Source: Candidatus Ideonella esbjergensis (GTDB lineage: Bacteria > Pseudomonadota > Gammaproteobacteria > Burkholderiales > Burkholderiaceae_C). Taken from it: a stretch of DNA of 64,000 nt. The notes beneath the pieces are model-generated. The model saw only the letters and a list, made by a program, of their open reading frames with translations. It made no database searches and had not been told where the DNA came from. Numbering within the stretch: position 1 is the stretch's first letter; the number at the start of each line of letters is the position of its first letter. The DNA lies in assembly GCA_016710065.1 (NCBI GenBank), contig JADJLP010000016.1, positions 62,001 to 126,000 on the forward strand. The letters run 5' to 3'. Below are positions 33,627 to 41,824 of this stretch, piece after piece. Made by a program: the position numbers and the translations under genes.

Positions 33627-34595
33627 TCAGGTGCGAGCGCCAGTCTTCAGGTTTTCAATCTGCAGTTTCAAACGCTCGGTGAAGCTGAGCGAGGTATACC
33701 GCCTCTCCGTCTCGCGGGAAAGTTCTTTTTGCAACGCAAACACACTCTGCGGCCGCGACAGCGGATCGAGCGACATGCACCACTCAGTGACCTCGATGAG
33801 GTTGTCGGAGTAGGTGTTGCGCAAGCGCGAGAGCGAGAGCTGCAACCGGTCCTTCTCGATGCGCTGCGGCGCGTCGTTGGGCGGGTAGCCCTGCATGCAG
33901 GCGTAGATGCAGGCGCCAATGGCGTAGATGTCGGTCCAAGGGCCCAGCGAGCCATCGCGCCGGTACATCTCGGGCGCGGCAAAGCCGGGCGTGTACATCG
34001 GGCGGATGAAGTTACCTTCCTTGCTCAGCACCTCGCGCGCGGCGCCGAAATCCAGCATCACCGCCTTGTTGTCATTGGTGATGAAGATGTTGGCTGGCTT
34101 GATATCGAGGTGCAGCATCTTGTGCTGGTGCACGATGCGCAGGCCGCGCAAGATCTCATCGAACAGACTGCGAATGGTGGATTCGCGAAACACTTTTTCA
34201 CGCTTGAGATCGCGTGCGGTGACGATGAAATCCTGCAAGGTGTCGCCTTGCAGGTAGTTCATCACCATGTAGACAGTTTCGTTCTCGCGGAAGAAGTTGA
34301 GCACCGAGACCACGCTGGCGTGGGAGATTTGTGCCAGCGAGCGGCCTTCTTCGAAGAAGCTCTTCAGGCCCAGCCGGTACAGCGGCTGCTTCTCGGGCCG
34401 CACGCGCGGAATGAGTTCGCCCGGCGACCGTTCGGCCAGCGAAGCAGGCAAGTATTCCTTGAGCGCGATGAGGTGTCGGTTCTCGTCTTCGGCGAGATAA
34501 ACAACACCAAAGCCGCCAGCTGCCAGTTTCTTGATGATCTGGTAGCCGCCGACCACGGTGCCCGCAGGCAACGGGGCGGGTTTTGGCTTTGACAT
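33627..34595 (-). CDS. Ser/Thr protein kinase
   Basis: A 322-residue Hanks-type kinase made of a kinase domain only. Visible motifs: glycine loop LAAGGFGVVYLA (residues 24-35), catalytic Lys46 in ALKEYLP, the catalytic loop LHLDIKPANIFI (HLD in place of HRD), and the DFG motif in MLDFGAARE. The activation segment ends FAAPEMYRRDG, followed by WTDIYAIGACIYACM. A short C-terminal helix (SFTERLKLQIENLKTG) follows; there is no membrane segment or PASTA repeat. I set the start at ATG 34595; the frame stays open far upstream, but that part lies opposite yicC. The gene is divergent from yicC with 30 bp between. Confidence 0.93.
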   Translation of the reverse strand: MSKPKPAPLPAGTVVGGYQIIKKLAAGGFGVVYLAEDENRHLIALKEYLPASLAERSPGELIPRVRPEKQPLYRLGLKSFFEEGRSLAQISHASVVSVLNFFRENETVYMVMNYLQGDTLQDFIVTARDLKREKVFRESTIRSLFDEILRGLRIVHQHKMLHLDIKPANIFITNDNKAVMLDFGAAREVLSKEGNFIRPMYTPGFAAPEMYRRDGSLGPWTDIYAIGACIYACMQGYPPNDAPQRIEKDRLQLSLSRLRNTYSDNLIEVTEWCMSLDPLSRPQSVFALQKELSRETERRYTSLSFTERLKLQIENLKTGART

Positions 34596-34625
34596 AATCG
34601 GGGTTTTGCTTCCTGCAAAAGCTTC

Positions 34626-35540
34626 ATGCCAGTTTACAGCATGACCGGGTTCGCGAGCGCCAGCGCCAGCCCCGTCGCAGAGGGTGTTTCCCCGGCCCCC
34701 GCCCTGACCATCGAGCTGCGCTCGGTGAACAGCCGATTCCTCGACATCGCCTTCCGTCTGCCCGACGAACTGCGCCAAATGGAGCCCGCCATCCGCGAGT
34801 TGCTGGTGGCCGGCTTGCGGCGTGGCAAGGTGGAAGTGCGCGCCACGCTGGGCCGAACTGCGGATGACGGCTTCCCCCAGCCCAGCTCTGAACAGCTCAA
34901 CCGCCTGGCGCGGCTGGAATCGCAAGTGGCAGGCTGGCTGCCCAAGGCCCAACCGCTCAGCGTGCATGAGGTGCTGCAGTTGTGCCGGGGTGGCTCGGCC
35001 ACCGCGCCAGCTTCCGCCATCGATGAATTGGCGCTGCAGGCGGCCCGCGATGGCATTGCGGGCCTGCGCGAAGCCCGTGCCCGAGAGGGCGAGCGCCTGG
35101 TGCAGATCCTGATGGAGCGCATCGTCAAGCTGCGCGGACTGGCCAGCCAGGCCGCGCCCATGGTGCCGGCCGTGGTGAAGAAGCAGCAGGAGCGCTTTCT
35201 GGAACGCTGGAACGAGGCCCTTGCCAACGCCAGCGCCGGTCAGGCCGCCGTCTCTGCCGAGGCCGCTCGCGACCGGGCCTTGAGCGAGGCCACGGCGTTT
35301 GCGATCCGCATTGACGTGGCCGAGGAATTGTCGCGCCTGGTGGCCCACCTGGACGAGATCGAGCGCCTGCTGAAGGCCGGCGGCGAACTCGGCAAGCGGC
35401 TGGATTTCCTGATTCAGGAGTTGCACCGCGAGGCCAACACCCTGGGCTCGAAATCGGCCGCGCTGGAACTCACCGGGGTCTCGGTGGAGATGAAGGTGCT
35501 GATCGAGCAGATGCGAGAGCAGGTGCAGAACATCGAGTGA
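34626..35540 (+). CDS. yicC: YicC family endoribonuclease-like protein
   Basis: A 304-residue protein of the YicC/YloC family, whose members have been shown to be endoribonucleases. N-terminal YSMTGFASASAS and ELRSVNSRFLDIAFRLPDEL are diagnostic, and the C-terminal IQELHREANTLGSKSAALEL completes the pattern. In relatives gmk normally follows directly; here gmk is 10.6 kb away because an integrative element has inserted exactly at the 3' end of yicC. The last 24 bases, including the stop codon, are the left attachment site; the gene remains intact. Confidence 0.96.
   Translation: MPVYSMTGFASASASPVAEGVSPAPALTIELRSVNSRFLDIAFRLPDELRQMEPAIRELLVAGLRRGKVEVRATLGRTADDGFPQPSSEQLNRLARLESQVAGWLPKAQPLSVHEVLQLCRGGSATAPASAIDELALQAARDGIAGLREARAREGERLVQILMERIVKLRGLASQAAPMVPAVVKKQQERFLERWNEALANASAGQAAVSAEAARDRALSEATAFAIRIDVAEELSRLVAHLDEIERLLKAGGELGKRLDFLIQELHREANTLGSKSAALELTGVSVEMKVLIEQMREQVQNIE
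35517..35540 (+). repeat. attL core (3' end of yicC)
   Basis: Left copy of the 24-bp repeat; starts GAGCAGGTGCAG and ends CGAGTGA, carrying the yicC stop codon. It has T at 35533 where the right copy has C. Confidence 0.9.
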
Positions 35541-35649
35541 GGTTTCACGGGGTCTCTTGACACCCCCAAGCGGCCGGAAAGTCCAGCGTTTACGCGGGCT
35601 TAGCGTTTCAGAAGGTTGAACAGCGGCCCACCCCATCCCAGAATTTGTG

Positions 35650-35697
35650 TGTACCCGCGCGTGTACCCGGAACGGTCCGGGGCCCTTTCCGGGTACA
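35650..35697 (+). promoter_or_regulatory. Probable integrase arm sites, left end
   Basis: TGTACCC at 35650-35656 and 35662-35668, spaced 12 bp, plus the inverted form GGGTACA at 35691-35697 just before the integrase start. The same spaced pair occurs at the right end. Confidence 0.6.
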
Positions 35698-35712
35698 CAC
35701 GCGGGGTGGACG

Positions 35713-36960
35713 ATGGGCAAGCTGACCGACGTCACGATCCGGGCCTGGATCAAGGCCGGTGAACGCTTCGAGGGGCGCACCGATGGCGACGGGTTGGTGC
35801 TGACCTGGCGGCCCGATCGCACGACACCGCACTGGCGGCTGCGCTACCGCTTTGCCGGCAAGTCGCGCGTGATGAACCTGGGCAGCTACACCGACCTGCC
35901 GCTGGCCGCCGCTCGCCAGTCAGCCAAGGAACTGCGCGCCAAGATCGCCCTCGGCCACGACGTGGCCGGCGAGAAGCAGGAGCGCAAGTCCACCGCCCTG
36001 GCCCGCATCGAGGCCGCGCGCAGCGTTACCACCGTCGGCCAGCTCGCCAACGAATACTTCGAGCGCATGATCAACGGGCGCTGGAAGCACCCGAACATCG
36101 TGCGCAGCCGCATCGAGAAGGACATCAAGCCGCACCTGGGCAAGCTGGCACTGGATGCGGTGGAGCTGCGGCACATCGACGCCATGCTGCGCGCAGTCGT
36201 CAAGCGCGGCGCGCCAACCATCGCCAACGACGTGCTGCGCTGGGTGCGGCGCATGTCCGACTACGCCATCAAGCGCCACCTGGTGCGCTTCAACCCGGCC
36301 GCCGCCTTCGACCTGGCGGACGCGGGTGGCAAGGAACTCGCCCGCGAGCGCGCGCTGTCACGCGATGAGCTGGTGACGCTGTTCGAGGCGATGCGCCAGG
36401 CCAAGGGCTTCAGCGTGCAGAACGAACTGACCGTAAAGCTGCTGTTGCTGCTGGCCGTGCGCAAGGGCGAGCTGATCGCCGCCCGCTGGGACGAGTTCGA
36501 GCTGGAGGCCGACCCGCCGGTGTGGCACCTGCCCGGCATCCGCACCAAGACCGGCCAGCCGCTGGACATCCCGCTGCCGTCCATGGCGGTGGAGTGGCTG
36601 CAGAAGCTGAAGGAGCTGGCCTGCAACGCCGCGTACGTGCTGCCGGCGCGAAAGCTCCAAACCCGCATGGTGCCGCACGTCTGCGAGTCGACCCTCGGCG
36701 TGGCGATGGGCAAGGTGAAGCACGGCCTGCCCCACTTTACGGTGCACGACTTCCGCCGCACTGCCCGCACCCACCTGGCCGCCCTGGGCGTGGAGCCGCA
36801 CGTGGCCGAGCGTTGTCTGAACCACAAGCTCAAGGGCGTGGAAGGCGTCTACAACCGGCACGACTACTTCGAGGAGCGGCGGCGGGCGCTCGGAGCGTGG
36901 GGGCAATTGCTGGTGAAGCTGGAAGCCACGCCGCCCCATAACCGCAGCAAGTCTCATTGA
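35713..36960 (+). CDS. int: P4-type tyrosine integrase
   Basis: A 415-residue site-specific recombinase. The N-terminal DUF4102 arm-binding domain (residues 1-90: LTDVTIRAWIKAGERFEGRT, LRYRFAGKSRVMNLGSY) is followed by the SAM-like core-binding domain (VGQLANEYFERMINGRW) and the catalytic domain. Catalytic residues are visible: Arg in LLLAVRKGELIAARW, HxxR in HDFRRTARTHLA, and the final His and Tyr in LNHKLKGVEGVYNRHDY. ATG 35713 is chosen because the DUF4102 domain begins there. It lies next to attL, as expected for this class. Probably cuts and rejoins the yicC-end core repeat. Confidence 0.95.
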   Translation: MGKLTDVTIRAWIKAGERFEGRTDGDGLVLTWRPDRTTPHWRLRYRFAGKSRVMNLGSYTDLPLAAARQSAKELRAKIALGHDVAGEKQERKSTALARIEAARSVTTVGQLANEYFERMINGRWKHPNIVRSRIEKDIKPHLGKLALDAVELRHIDAMLRAVVKRGAPTIANDVLRWVRRMSDYAIKRHLVRFNPAAAFDLADAGGKELARERALSRDELVTLFEAMRQAKGFSVQNELTVKLLLLLAVRKGELIAARWDEFELEADPPVWHLPGIRTKTGQPLDIPLPSMAVEWLQKLKELACNAAYVLPARKLQTRMVPHVCESTLGVAMGKVKHGLPHFTVHDFRRTARTHLAALGVEPHVAERCLNHKLKGVEGVYNRHDYFEERRRALGAWGQLLVKLEATPPHNRSKSH

Positions 36961-37052
36961 CGAGTCACCGGCACCATGCCGGCGTGCCGCCTGGCAAGTT
37001 TCGGTGGAACTGCAATGGCGTGGTCGAGAACCGCCCGCCATCGTCGCTTACA

Positions 37053-37101
37053 TGGTACACCCGTACAATACGTCCTTAGGACGTATTGTACGGGTGTACC
37101 A
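37053..37101. promoter_or_regulatory. Operator palindrome 1 of the abiE promoter
   Basis: Perfect 49-bp palindrome: two 24-bp arms around a single T at 37077. Left arm begins TGGTACACCCGTAC and ends ACGTCCT. It shares the centre CGTCCT-N-AGGACG with palindrome 2. No T-run follows, so it is not a normal terminator for int. The centres are 83 bp apart, close to eight helical turns. Confidence 0.8.
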
Positions 37102-37122
37102 GGAAGACGGACAGAGAGGGGG

Positions 37123-37152
37123 TTGACAGATGCACTTCGAGTCATGTATGCT
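37123..37152 (+). promoter_or_regulatory. abiE promoter
   Basis: Consensus -35 TTGACA (37123-37128), 18-bp spacer, and -10 TATGCT (37147-37152). The -10 sits inside palindrome 2, so a protein bound there would block RNA polymerase. Confidence 0.75.
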
Positions 37153-37184
37153 GCGTCCTAAGGACGCAGCATACATGACTCGAA
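37136..37184. promoter_or_regulatory. Operator palindrome 2 of the abiE promoter
   Basis: Perfect 49-bp palindrome: arms of 24 bp around A at 37160. Left arm begins TTCGAGTCATGTATG and ends GCGTCCT. It covers the -10 box, the probable transcription start, an AAGGA ribosome binding site and the first codons of abiEi. Arms agree with palindrome 1 at 13 of 24 positions, mainly at the centre. Confidence 0.8.
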
Positions 37185-38131
37185 CACTACATCCACAAGC
37201 TGCTCCGGAGAAAAGCGACTCGGCGCTTCCAGTCCTGGCCGACGCGCTTGCGGCAATTGACGCGCCCGCCATCTCCCCCTACAAACTCGGGCGACTGCTC
37301 TTCGAGGCACTTGCAACGAGTGAAGTCGCATCGCCGACGACTGCCCTGAAGCCGGCTTACCAGGCCGTGGTCCAGTCACTGGTTCAGGTGCGACTGTTGT
37401 CCCCCATCCCGTCGACGGCGTCCACACCTACTGGATACCGACTCTTCGGGCGAAAGACGGCCACGCCCGCAGAGATCGCCTGCAGCCTAGACCCATTTGC
37501 GTACGTCTCACACCTCAGCGCGATGGAGTACCACGGGCTGACGGATCGATTCCCGAAGACGCTGTTCATGTCCACCCCCCCGCTGAAGGAGTGGCGCATG
37601 CAAGCCAGTCAGAGGATGAGCCGGGATCTTGGTGACCAGCTCGAGCGCTACAAGGCGTCCGGCCTCCCACGGCTGACACGCCCCACCCTGACTGTGATCG
37701 ACCGAACCGTCATTCAGTTTCATGAACGCAGCCAGATGGGCGCATTCCGCAGGATCGCGGGCTCACCGCTGTGCGTGGCCACGGTCGGCCGTACCTTCCT
37801 CGACATGCTGCGGGAGCCCGGACTCTGCGGCGACATGCAGCACGTCCTGGACATCTATCGAGGCCAGGCCAAACGATACGCGAGCCTCATCGTCGACGAG
37901 ATAGATCGCCACGGAGCGCCCATCGACAAGGTTCGGGCCGGCTACGTGCTGACCGAGGTCTGCCGCTTGTCGCTTCCCGCCATCGAAGCCTGGAAGGCAT
38001 TCGCACAGCGCGGCGGCTCCCGCAAGCTCGACCCGGATGCAGAGTACGCGGCCGACTACTCCGACACCTGGAAACTGTCGCTCAACGTGCCACAACTCCA
38101 ACGCGCCGAAGACGCCGCCGATGGTGAGTGA
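37175..38131 (+). CDS. abiEi: Type IV antitoxin AbiEi
   Basis: A 318-residue antitoxin of the AbiEi family, which works as a transcriptional autorepressor and counteracts the AbiEii nucleotidyltransferase without binding it. The N-terminal ~90 residues form the winged-helix part (SPYKLGRLLFEALATSE ... YQAVVQSLVQVRLLSPI). AbiEi domain segments follow: ACSLDPFAYVSHLSAMEYHG, TDRFPKTLFMSTPP, GSPLCVATVGRTFLDMLREP. I start it at ATG 37175, inside palindrome 2; upstream in-frame codons at 37130 would lie over the promoter and are rejected. It overlaps abiEii by 11 bp, typical of the tightly coupled pair. Confidence 0.9.
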   Translation: MTRTLHPQAAPEKSDSALPVLADALAAIDAPAISPYKLGRLLFEALATSEVASPTTALKPAYQAVVQSLVQVRLLSPIPSTASTPTGYRLFGRKTATPAEIACSLDPFAYVSHLSAMEYHGLTDRFPKTLFMSTPPLKEWRMQASQRMSRDLGDQLERYKASGLPRLTRPTLTVIDRTVIQFHERSQMGAFRRIAGSPLCVATVGRTFLDMLREPGLCGDMQHVLDIYRGQAKRYASLIVDEIDRHGAPIDKVRAGYVLTEVCRLSLPAIEAWKAFAQRGGSRKLDPDAEYAADYSDTWKLSLNVPQLQRAEDAADGE

Positions 38132-39014
38132 CGCACAACTGAGTCCGGTCGATCTGGCCGCCTGGGTGTCGCGCGGCGACGAACAGCATCGCGGCTTTCG
38201 CGAGGCGGTGCACATCGTGATTTCTGCGATCAGCGACTCGGCACCGCTGCGAACCCAGATGATCATGAAGGGTGGCCTGCTCATGGCCATCCGGTATGAC
38301 AGCACTCGCTTTACGCGTGACGTCGACTTCTCCACCCGCGAGAAATACGCGTCCGGATCGGAGCAAGCCTTGCTTGCCGAACTCGACCAGCAGCTCGAGC
38401 GGTTCAACGACGCGTTCGGCTACGACACCCTGTGTCGGCGACAACGTGCGAAGCTCAACCCGCCGCGCTCCAACGCCACGTTCCCAACGCTGACCATCGG
38501 CATCGGGTATGCGGCTCGCAGCAATGCCCGCCAACTGCAGCGCCTTCTGCAATTGCAGTCACCCCACGTGGTCGAGATCGACTACAGCTACAACGAAGCC
38601 GTTCTTGACGTGGAGGTTCTGCGCTTGTGCGACGGCCAAGAACTGCAGGCCTACAGCCATCTCAACGTCATCGCCGAAAAGCTGCGTTCCCTGTTGCAGC
38701 AACCAGTGCGACGCCGAAACCGCCGGCAGGACGTATACGACCTCCACTTGCTCGTGACACACGGCGTGACACCGACGAATGAGATCGAACGGGCGCGCCT
38801 GCTGCAGGTGCTCCGGCAGTCATGCGCTGAACGTGGCATTACCGCCGAGCCTGAGTCCATCCTGGACGCCCAGGTCAAGGCCATGGCACGAGCGGACTAC
38901 GACAGCCTGGCAGACGAAGTCGACGGTGAACTTCCGGACTTCGAAGACGCCTACGGGATGGTTTGCGTGCTCTACACCTCGCTCCCTTGGCTCAAGCAGG
39001 CAAGCGGAACCTGA
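38121..39014 (+). CDS. abiEii: Type IV toxin AbiEii nucleotidyltransferase
   Basis: A 297-residue toxin. AbiEii enzymes are DNA polymerase beta-type nucleotidyltransferases; relatives modify tRNA and halt growth, giving abortive phage infection. The catalytic signature is visible as MKGGLLMAIRYDSTRFTRDV followed by DFS: paired glycines, then the metal-binding D-x-D (residues near 65-67). The C-terminal helical part has LRSLLQQPVRRRNRRQDVYD, also common in the family. ATG 38121 overlaps the abiEi stop (TGA at 38129-38131). The primase-helicase gene begins 22 bp after its stop on the same strand. Confidence 0.9.
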   Translation: MVSDAQLSPVDLAAWVSRGDEQHRGFREAVHIVISAISDSAPLRTQMIMKGGLLMAIRYDSTRFTRDVDFSTREKYASGSEQALLAELDQQLERFNDAFGYDTLCRRQRAKLNPPRSNATFPTLTIGIGYAARSNARQLQRLLQLQSPHVVEIDYSYNEAVLDVEVLRLCDGQELQAYSHLNVIAEKLRSLLQQPVRRRNRRQDVYDLHLLVTHGVTPTNEIERARLLQVLRQSCAERGITAEPESILDAQVKAMARADYDSLADEVDGELPDFEDAYGMVCVLYTSLPWLKQASGT

Positions 39015-39036
39015 GCCGACCTGGGGAAACGGCGCG

Positions 39037-41424
39037 ATGCATGGAGACGACCGGGAACAACTCGCTCTGCTGCAGGCCGAAAACACTCGTCTGAAAGCCC
39101 TACTGCGTCAACACGGGATCGTCTGGGCGCAAGAACAACCGGAACCGGCCTCCGAGTCGAGTGCGCGCTTGAGCCCCGAAGAGAAAGTGAAGCTCTTCGC
39201 CAGCCTGTTCCGCGGCAGGGAAGACGTCTACCCGGTACGCTGGGAGAGCAAGGCCGGCAAATCGGGCTACTCGCCAGCGTGCGCGAACGAGTGGCGGGCC
39301 GGCATCTGCGAAAAGCCGCTGATCAAGTGCGGCGACTGCGAGCACCGCGCGTTGATCCCGGTCACGGGCCAGACTGTCTTCGACCACCTTGCAGGACGGC
39401 ACACCGTAGGGGTGTATCCGCTGCTGATTGATGACACCTGCCACTTCCTGGCGGTGGACTTCGACGATGCAGAGTGGCGCGAGGATGCACGCGCCTTCGC
39501 CGGCTCCTGTGGTGCGCTGGGCGTGCCGGTCGCGCTCGAGGTTTCCCGCTCCGGCAATGGGGCACACGCCTGGATCTTCTTCTCCGCCCGGGTGTCGGCA
39601 CGCGATGCCCGGCGACTGGGTACCGCCCTCATCAGCCACACCTGCGCGCGCACCCGCCAGTTGAAGCTCAGCTCCTACGACCGCCTGTTTCCGAACCAGG
39701 ACACGATGCCGAAGGGAGGCTTCGGCAACCTGATCGCCTTGCCGCTGCAGAAGGCGCCCCGTGAAAGCGGCGGTAGCGTGTTCGTCGACCGTGACTTGCA
39801 GGCCCACAACGACCAGTGGGCCTTCCTGGCCGGCATGCCGAAGATGTCGCCTGCGGACATCGAGCCCACGATCCTGCGCGCCATCCGCGGCAGCCATCCT
39901 CTCGACGTGACCTTCATCGACAGCGAGGACCAGGCCACGCCGTGGCGTCGGCAGGAGCTGGCGTCCAGCCGATTGCCCGGCCCGATGCCGGCCTCACTGA
40001 AGATCACGCTTGCCAACCTGGTGTACTTCGAGAAGGCCGCTTTGCCACAACCTCTGGCCAACCGGCTGATCCGCCTGGCCGCCTTCCAGAACCCTGAGTT
40101 CTACAAGGCACAGGCCATGCGCCTTCCGGTGTGGGATGAGCCCCGGGTCATTGGCTGTGCAGAAGACTTTCCCCAACACATCGCCCTGCCGCGAGGGTGC
40201 CTGGAAGCAGCGCTCACCTTGCTGCGCGAGAACGGCATCCGGCCAGAACTGCACGACGAGCGATCAGCCGGGACGGCGCTGCAGGTGCAGTTTCGTGGCG
40301 CGCTCCGGCCCGACCAGCAGCAGGCAGTCGACGCCATGCTGGCCCACGACACCGGTGTGTTGTGCGCGCCGACGGCCTTCGGCAAGACGGTGACGGCAGC
40401 TGCGCAGATCGCTGCACGTGGCGTGAACACCTTGATCCTGGTCCATCGGGCCGAGTTGCTGCGTCAATGGCGCGAGCGACTGCAGACCTTCTTGGCCGCG
40501 ACCGATGGCGGAGGTGGTAGTGGACCCAGCATCGGTGCAATCGGCGGCGGCAAGTCGAAGCCCACTGGACTGATCGACATCGCCTTGATGCAGTCGCTGT
40601 GCCGCCAGGGCGAAGTCAACGCGCTGGTCGAGGACTATGGACACATCGTGGTGGACGAGTGTCACCACCTCTCGGCGTTCTCCTTCGAGGCGATCCTGAA
40701 GCGGGCCAATGCGAAGTACGTCCTCGGGTTGACCGCCACGCCGATCCGCCGCGACGGCCGGCAGCCCATCATCTTCATGCAGTGCGGCCCAACGCGGCAC
40801 ACCGCGGAGAAGCCTTTGGGGGCGCCGCAGACCTTGGAGATCGTCCCGCGATACCTGACACCCCGAGTTGGGGCGGCCGACGATGCGCCGATCCAGCAGG
40901 TGTTCCAGGTCATCGCCTCGGATTCCGCACGCACAGCCCAGGTTGCCGAAGAGGTGACGGCTGCATTTACCGCGGGTGGCAAGGTCTTGGTCCTGACCGA
41001 GCGGACGGAGCACCTGGACGCCTTGCGCCAAGCACTGGGCGCGCGCTTGTCACCGCTGCTCGTGCTGCACGGCCGGATGTCGGCAAAGCAGCGGGCCTCA
41101 CTACTTCAGGACCTGGAGGCACTGCCTGCCGATGCACCGCGGGTGCTGCTCTCGACGGGCAAGCTGGTCGGCGAAGGCTTCGACCATGCGCCACTGGATA
41201 CCTTGGTGCTTGCGATGCCCATCTCCTGGAAGGGCACGCTTGCGCAGTACGCCGGCCGCCTGCACCGGGAGCACGCAAGCAAGAACAGCGTCCGGATCGT
41301 CGACTTCGTCGACGAGGGGCATCCCGCCCTGCTTCGGATGTGGGAACGGCGGCAGCGCGGGTATCAAGCCATGGGGTATCGGGTGATCTCGCAGGCTTCG
41401 GGCCTCTTCGACCTGGACGATTGA
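39037..41424 (+). CDS. Archaeo-eukaryotic-type primase fused to SF2 helicase (TOTE-like)
   Basis: A 795-residue two-part protein. After a short coiled coil (LALLQAENTRLKALLRQHG) comes an AEP primase-like domain (about residues 45-250) with GREDVYPVRWESKAGKSGYS, four Cys forming a probable zinc site (82, 91, 98, 101), the acidic pair Asp141/Asp143 in LAVDFDDAEW, and His177 in SRSGNGAHAWIFF. A helicase half follows: Walker A with Lys450 (CAPTAFGKTVTA), DECH box at 540-543, LGLTATPIRRDG, and motif VI QYAGRLHREHAS. This architecture is that of the primase-helicase in TOTE conflict systems; I recall the family, not a search. No nuclease domain is present. Position behind abiEii suggests one transcript. 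Confidence 0.88.
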   Translation: MHGDDREQLALLQAENTRLKALLRQHGIVWAQEQPEPASESSARLSPEEKVKLFASLFRGREDVYPVRWESKAGKSGYSPACANEWRAGICEKPLIKCGDCEHRALIPVTGQTVFDHLAGRHTVGVYPLLIDDTCHFLAVDFDDAEWREDARAFAGSCGALGVPVALEVSRSGNGAHAWIFFSARVSARDARRLGTALISHTCARTRQLKLSSYDRLFPNQDTMPKGGFGNLIALPLQKAPRESGGSVFVDRDLQAHNDQWAFLAGMPKMSPADIEPTILRAIRGSHPLDVTFIDSEDQATPWRRQELASSRLPGPMPASLKITLANLVYFEKAALPQPLANRLIRLAAFQNPEFYKAQAMRLPVWDEPRVIGCAEDFPQHIALPRGCLEAALTLLRENGIRPELHDERSAGTALQVQFRGALRPDQQQAVDAMLAHDTGVLCAPTAFGKTVTAAAQIAARGVNTLILVHRAELLRQWRERLQTFLAATDGGGGSGPSIGAIGGGKSKPTGLIDIALMQSLCRQGEVNALVEDYGHIVVDECHHLSAFSFEAILKRANAKYVLGLTATPIRRDGRQPIIFMQCGPTRHTAEKPLGAPQTLEIVPRYLTPRVGAADDAPIQQVFQVIASDSARTAQVAEEVTAAFTAGGKVLVLTERTEHLDALRQALGARLSPLLVLHGRMSAKQRASLLQDLEALPADAPRVLLSTGKLVGEGFDHAPLDTLVLAMPISWKGTLAQYAGRLHREHASKNSVRIVDFVDEGHPALLRMWERRQRGYQAMGYRVISQASGLFDLDD

Positions 41425-41450
41425 CGCGGTCGTGCAGCCGACCCGACAGA

Positions 41451-41567
41451 TTACCGATCAGTCACTTTTCGCTTGACCTCCTGCGGGTCGGCACAAAAAA
41501 TGACCGGAAGGTAACTTCAAGCGCCTGCCATGCCGTCGTCGGCCAAATACTTACCGATCGGTCACTT
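41451..41567. promoter_or_regulatory. hipB promoter and repeated operator-like sites
   Basis: TTACCGATCAGTCACTT (41451-41467) and TTACCGATCGGTCACTT (41551-41567) differ at one base. Between them a -35 TTGACC (41473-41478) and a weak -10 AAAAAT (41496-41501) are 17 bp apart. The second copy lies in the first codons of hipB. Probable HipB binding sites. Confidence 0.6.
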
Positions 41568-41814
41568 CACTGGCGCAGAGACGCCGATCCGCTCCTCCGT
41601 GGAGTTGGGCGCCGTGATCCGCGAGCAGCGCAAGCGGCTGGCGCTGAAGCAGCTGGACCTTGCGGGCCTAGGCAACACCGGCAACCGCTTCATCGTCGAC
41701 CTGGAGAACGGCAAGCCGACGGTGCAGTTGCAGAAGGTGCTGGACCTCATGGACCTCTTAGGCCTGGAAGTGGTGGTGCGCACCAAGGCCTCTCGTTCGA
41801 CATCATCGCTGTGA
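41530..41814 (+). CDS. hipB: HipB-like helix-turn-helix antitoxin
   Basis: A 94-residue XRE-type DNA-binding protein. The core SVELGAVIREQRKRLALKQL followed by DLAGLGNTGNRFIVDLENGK and PTVQLQKVLDLMDLLGLEV matches HipB-type antitoxins that pair with HipA kinases. ATG 41530 places the second operator copy within codons 8-13; an alternative GTG at 41599 would shorten the N terminus but leave the HTH. The start is therefore uncertain. It is followed 10 bp later by a truncated hipA. Without toxin it may now act only as a regulator. Confidence 0.8.
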   Translation: MPSSAKYLPIGHFTGAETPIRSSVELGAVIREQRKRLALKQLDLAGLGNTGNRFIVDLENGKPTVQLQKVLDLMDLLGLEVVVRTKASRSTSSL

Positions 41815-41824
41815 GGGACAAGTG

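Noticed and set aside
37053..37101. First palindrome read as a terminator of the integrase gene
   Set aside because: No T-run follows, the symmetry is perfect to the last base, and its centre matches the second palindrome, which covers the abiE -10 box; an operator fits better.
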